From CAZTDP01 sp964612565 (lineage in GTDB: Bacteria; Patescibacteriota; WWE3; UBA101185; UBA10185): 6,913 nt of DNA. Below are positions 6,131-6,913 of the stretch, one piece after another (positions within the stretch are counted from its first letter, which is position 1; the number at the start of each line of letters is the position of its first letter). The notes below the pieces were generated by a model, which saw nothing but the letters and a program-made list of their open reading frames with translations, did no database searches and was not told the DNA's origin. The translations under genes and the position numbers were made by a program. The DNA is taken from positions 1 through 6,913 of the forward strand of contig CAZTDP010000022.1 in NCBI GenBank assembly GCA_964612565.1. Direction: 5' to 3'.

Positions 6131-6158
6131 TTGACCTGAAAGAGGTTTGTAGTATAAT
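6131..6158 (+). promoter_or_regulatory. Strong promoter of the second lysozyme-like gene
   Basis: -35 TTGACC (6131-6136), 16-nt spacer, perfect -10 TATAAT (6153-6158). The predicted transcript start, about 6165, is 4 nt before the ATG at 6169, so the message should be effectively leaderless. This also argues against the upstream in-frame TTG at 6115, which lies before the promoter. Confidence 0.8.
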
Positions 6159-6168
6159 TAACGTTTGT

Positions 6169-6741
6169 ATGCGGATAAATACTTGGTTTAGACCGAGTGT
6201 TATAGTCCTTGCAGTCGCAATTTACGCCTCTGCGGTACTTTGGGCTAGGGATTCCGCTAAAGTCGAAAAGCAGGCCAGAATCTTAGCAGCTTCTGAGCCC
6301 CAAAACTTGGCTTTGGTAACGGTAACTTTAGATACGAAAAAGGTCGATAGAGTGAAGGTACTCGAAAAATTTCTTGAGGATATTGGTTCACCATTAAAAC
6401 CTAACGCAGAGACCTTTGTTAAAGTTGCTGATAAATATGGGTTAGATTATCGTTTATTACCTGCGATAGCTTGTATGGAGTCTACTTGCGGTAAAAAGAT
6501 AATTCCCGAATCCCACAACCCTTTTGGATGGGGAATATATGGAAACACTGTTACAAGGTTTGAATCTTTTGATAAGGCCATTGAAACAGTAGGTAAAGGA
6601 TTGGCAGACAACTATGTTTCGAAGGGTTTTACAACCGTTTCAGAGATTGCGCCAATCTACACCCCTCCAAACCATGTTAACTGGTTGCACGGAGTTAACT
6701 ACTTTATAGGCAGAATTGAGATGATTGAGGGACAAGCGTAA
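6169..6741 (+). CDS. Membrane-anchored lysozyme/transglycosylase-like protein, short paralog
   Basis: From the ATG at 6169 this is 190 aa. An N-terminal signal anchor (about 9-27, ending A-S-A-V-L-W-A-R) is followed by a charged linker and an extracytoplasmic domain (about 82-187). The domain matches the previous gene's product almost motif for motif: F-V-x-x-A-D-K-Y, likely catalytic E104 in C-M-E-S-T-C-G-K, F-G-W-G-I-Y-G (119-125), and I-Y-T-P-P-N followed by W and a final Y-F helix. It has C102 and C107 but lacks the other three cysteines of its neighbour. The expected role is peptidoglycan binding or cleavage at the cell surface. It is transcribed from its own promoter, has no Shine-Dalgarno sequence, and is closed by a strong terminator. 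Confidence 0.82.
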   Translation: MRINTWFRPSVIVLAVAIYASAVLWARDSAKVEKQARILAASEPQNLALVTVTLDTKKVDRVKVLEKFLEDIGSPLKPNAETFVKVADKYGLDYRLLPAIACMESTCGKKIIPESHNPFGWGIYGNTVTRFESFDKAIETVGKGLADNYVSKGFTTVSEIAPIYTPPNHVNWLHGVNYFIGRIEMIEGQA

Positions 6742-6764
6742 TTTAATAGTTAGACATTTAGTTG

Positions 6765-6790
6765 GGGCGGCTCTTCGAGCCGCCCTTTTT
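6765..6790 (+). terminator. Intrinsic terminator after the second lysozyme-like gene
   Basis: A perfect 9-bp GC-rich stem, GGGCGGCTC (6765-6773) with GAGCCGCCC (6777-6785), whose closing C-TTC-G forms a tight loop. Five T follow at once (6786-6790). Confidence 0.92.
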
Positions 6791-6814
6791 GATACCTGTA
6801 TGTGCTGATATAAT
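6789..6814 (+). promoter_or_regulatory. Promoter of tRNA-Leu
   Basis: Perfect -10 TATAAT (6809-6814) preceded by TGA, making an extended -10. A TTGATA -35-like box (6789-6794) overlaps the terminator's T run, but the spacer is only 14 nt, so the extended -10 may do most of the work. The transcript start would be about 6821, a 7-nt leader before the tRNA. Confidence 0.65.
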
Positions 6815-6827
6815 GGAGCAGTTGCAT

Positions 6828-6911
6828 GGGCGAGTGGTGGAATGGCATACACGTACGGCTTAGAACCGTATTCCGCAAGGATTGGAGGTTCGAGTCCTCT
6901 CTCGCCCACCA
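6828..6911 (+). tRNA. tRNA-Leu (anticodon UAG)
   Basis: Complete cloverleaf. Acceptor stem GGGCGAG (6828-6834) pairs with CTCGCCC (6901-6907), then discriminator A and an encoded CCA (6909-6911). The anticodon stem TACGG/CCGTA encloses loop CTTAGAA, anticodon TAG, reading CUA and probably other CUN leucine codons. The variable arm with stem TCC/GGA around GCAA is long, as expected for class II tRNA-Leu. The T arm is GGAGG, loop TTCGAGT, CCTCT. Confidence 0.96.
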
Positions 6912-6913
6912 AA

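Noticed and set aside
6115..6168. TTG start giving a 208-aa version of the short lysozyme-like protein
   Set aside because: The extra 18 codons contain the -35 and -10 boxes. The ATG at 6169 directly precedes a clean signal-anchor sequence.
6640..6912. 90-aa minus-strand reading frame covering the tRNA
   Set aside because: It lies antisense to the tRNA, the terminator and the end of the lysozyme-like gene. Its first residues are the familiar artefact produced by translating the reverse of a tRNA gene.

Overview
The window is a low-GC (about 40% by eye) bacterial scaffold piece with two 100-N gaps. It uses the standard code: TGA closes the ABC ATPase gene. Several features suggest a candidate-phyla (CPR/Patescibacteria) genome, perhaps near Microgenomates or WWE3: many small membrane-anchored extracytoplasmic proteins, a MacAB-like exporter with no outer-membrane partner in view, an anchored cupredoxin, short intergenic spaces and apparently leaderless mRNAs. 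This assignment is an inference from gene style; there is no rRNA or marker protein here to prove it.

Layout. At the left end, on the minus strand, is a ZIP-family metal transporter gene (737 to 2) split by one extra base in a run of eight T. A 111-bp divergent intergenic region follows. On the plus strand there is then an exporter operon: a membrane-fusion (adaptor) protein cut off by the first gap, an ABC ATPase whose start lies in that gap, and a MacB/FtsX-type permease overlapping it by ATGA. Next comes a 334-bp non-coding stretch. It holds a weak terminator-like hairpin and a perfect 31-bp tandem repeat interrupted by the second gap. The last repeat supplies the start codon of an 85-aa single-pass membrane protein. 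A strong promoter then drives a membrane-anchored cupredoxin with a complete type-1 copper site. A GC-rich hairpin follows, and right behind it a 2'-5' RNA ligase-like (ThpR-type) phosphodiesterase.

The right third holds two neighbouring paralogs. Each is a membrane-anchored protein with an extracytoplasmic lysozyme/transglycosylase-like domain sharing an E-S-[ST]-C-G motif, a G-W-G-[IV]-Y-G motif and a Y-T-P-P motif. The second has a near-consensus promoter placing the transcript start only about 4 nt before its ATG. A strong intrinsic terminator and then a tRNA-Leu(UAG) with its own promoter end the window.

The common theme is the cell surface: metal uptake, export, copper redox chemistry and wall remodelling. 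The most unusual element is the 31-bp array. Every unit combines a small hairpin, a -10-like box and a seven-codon start-to-stop mini-ORF with the same upstream context as the real gene start that follows.
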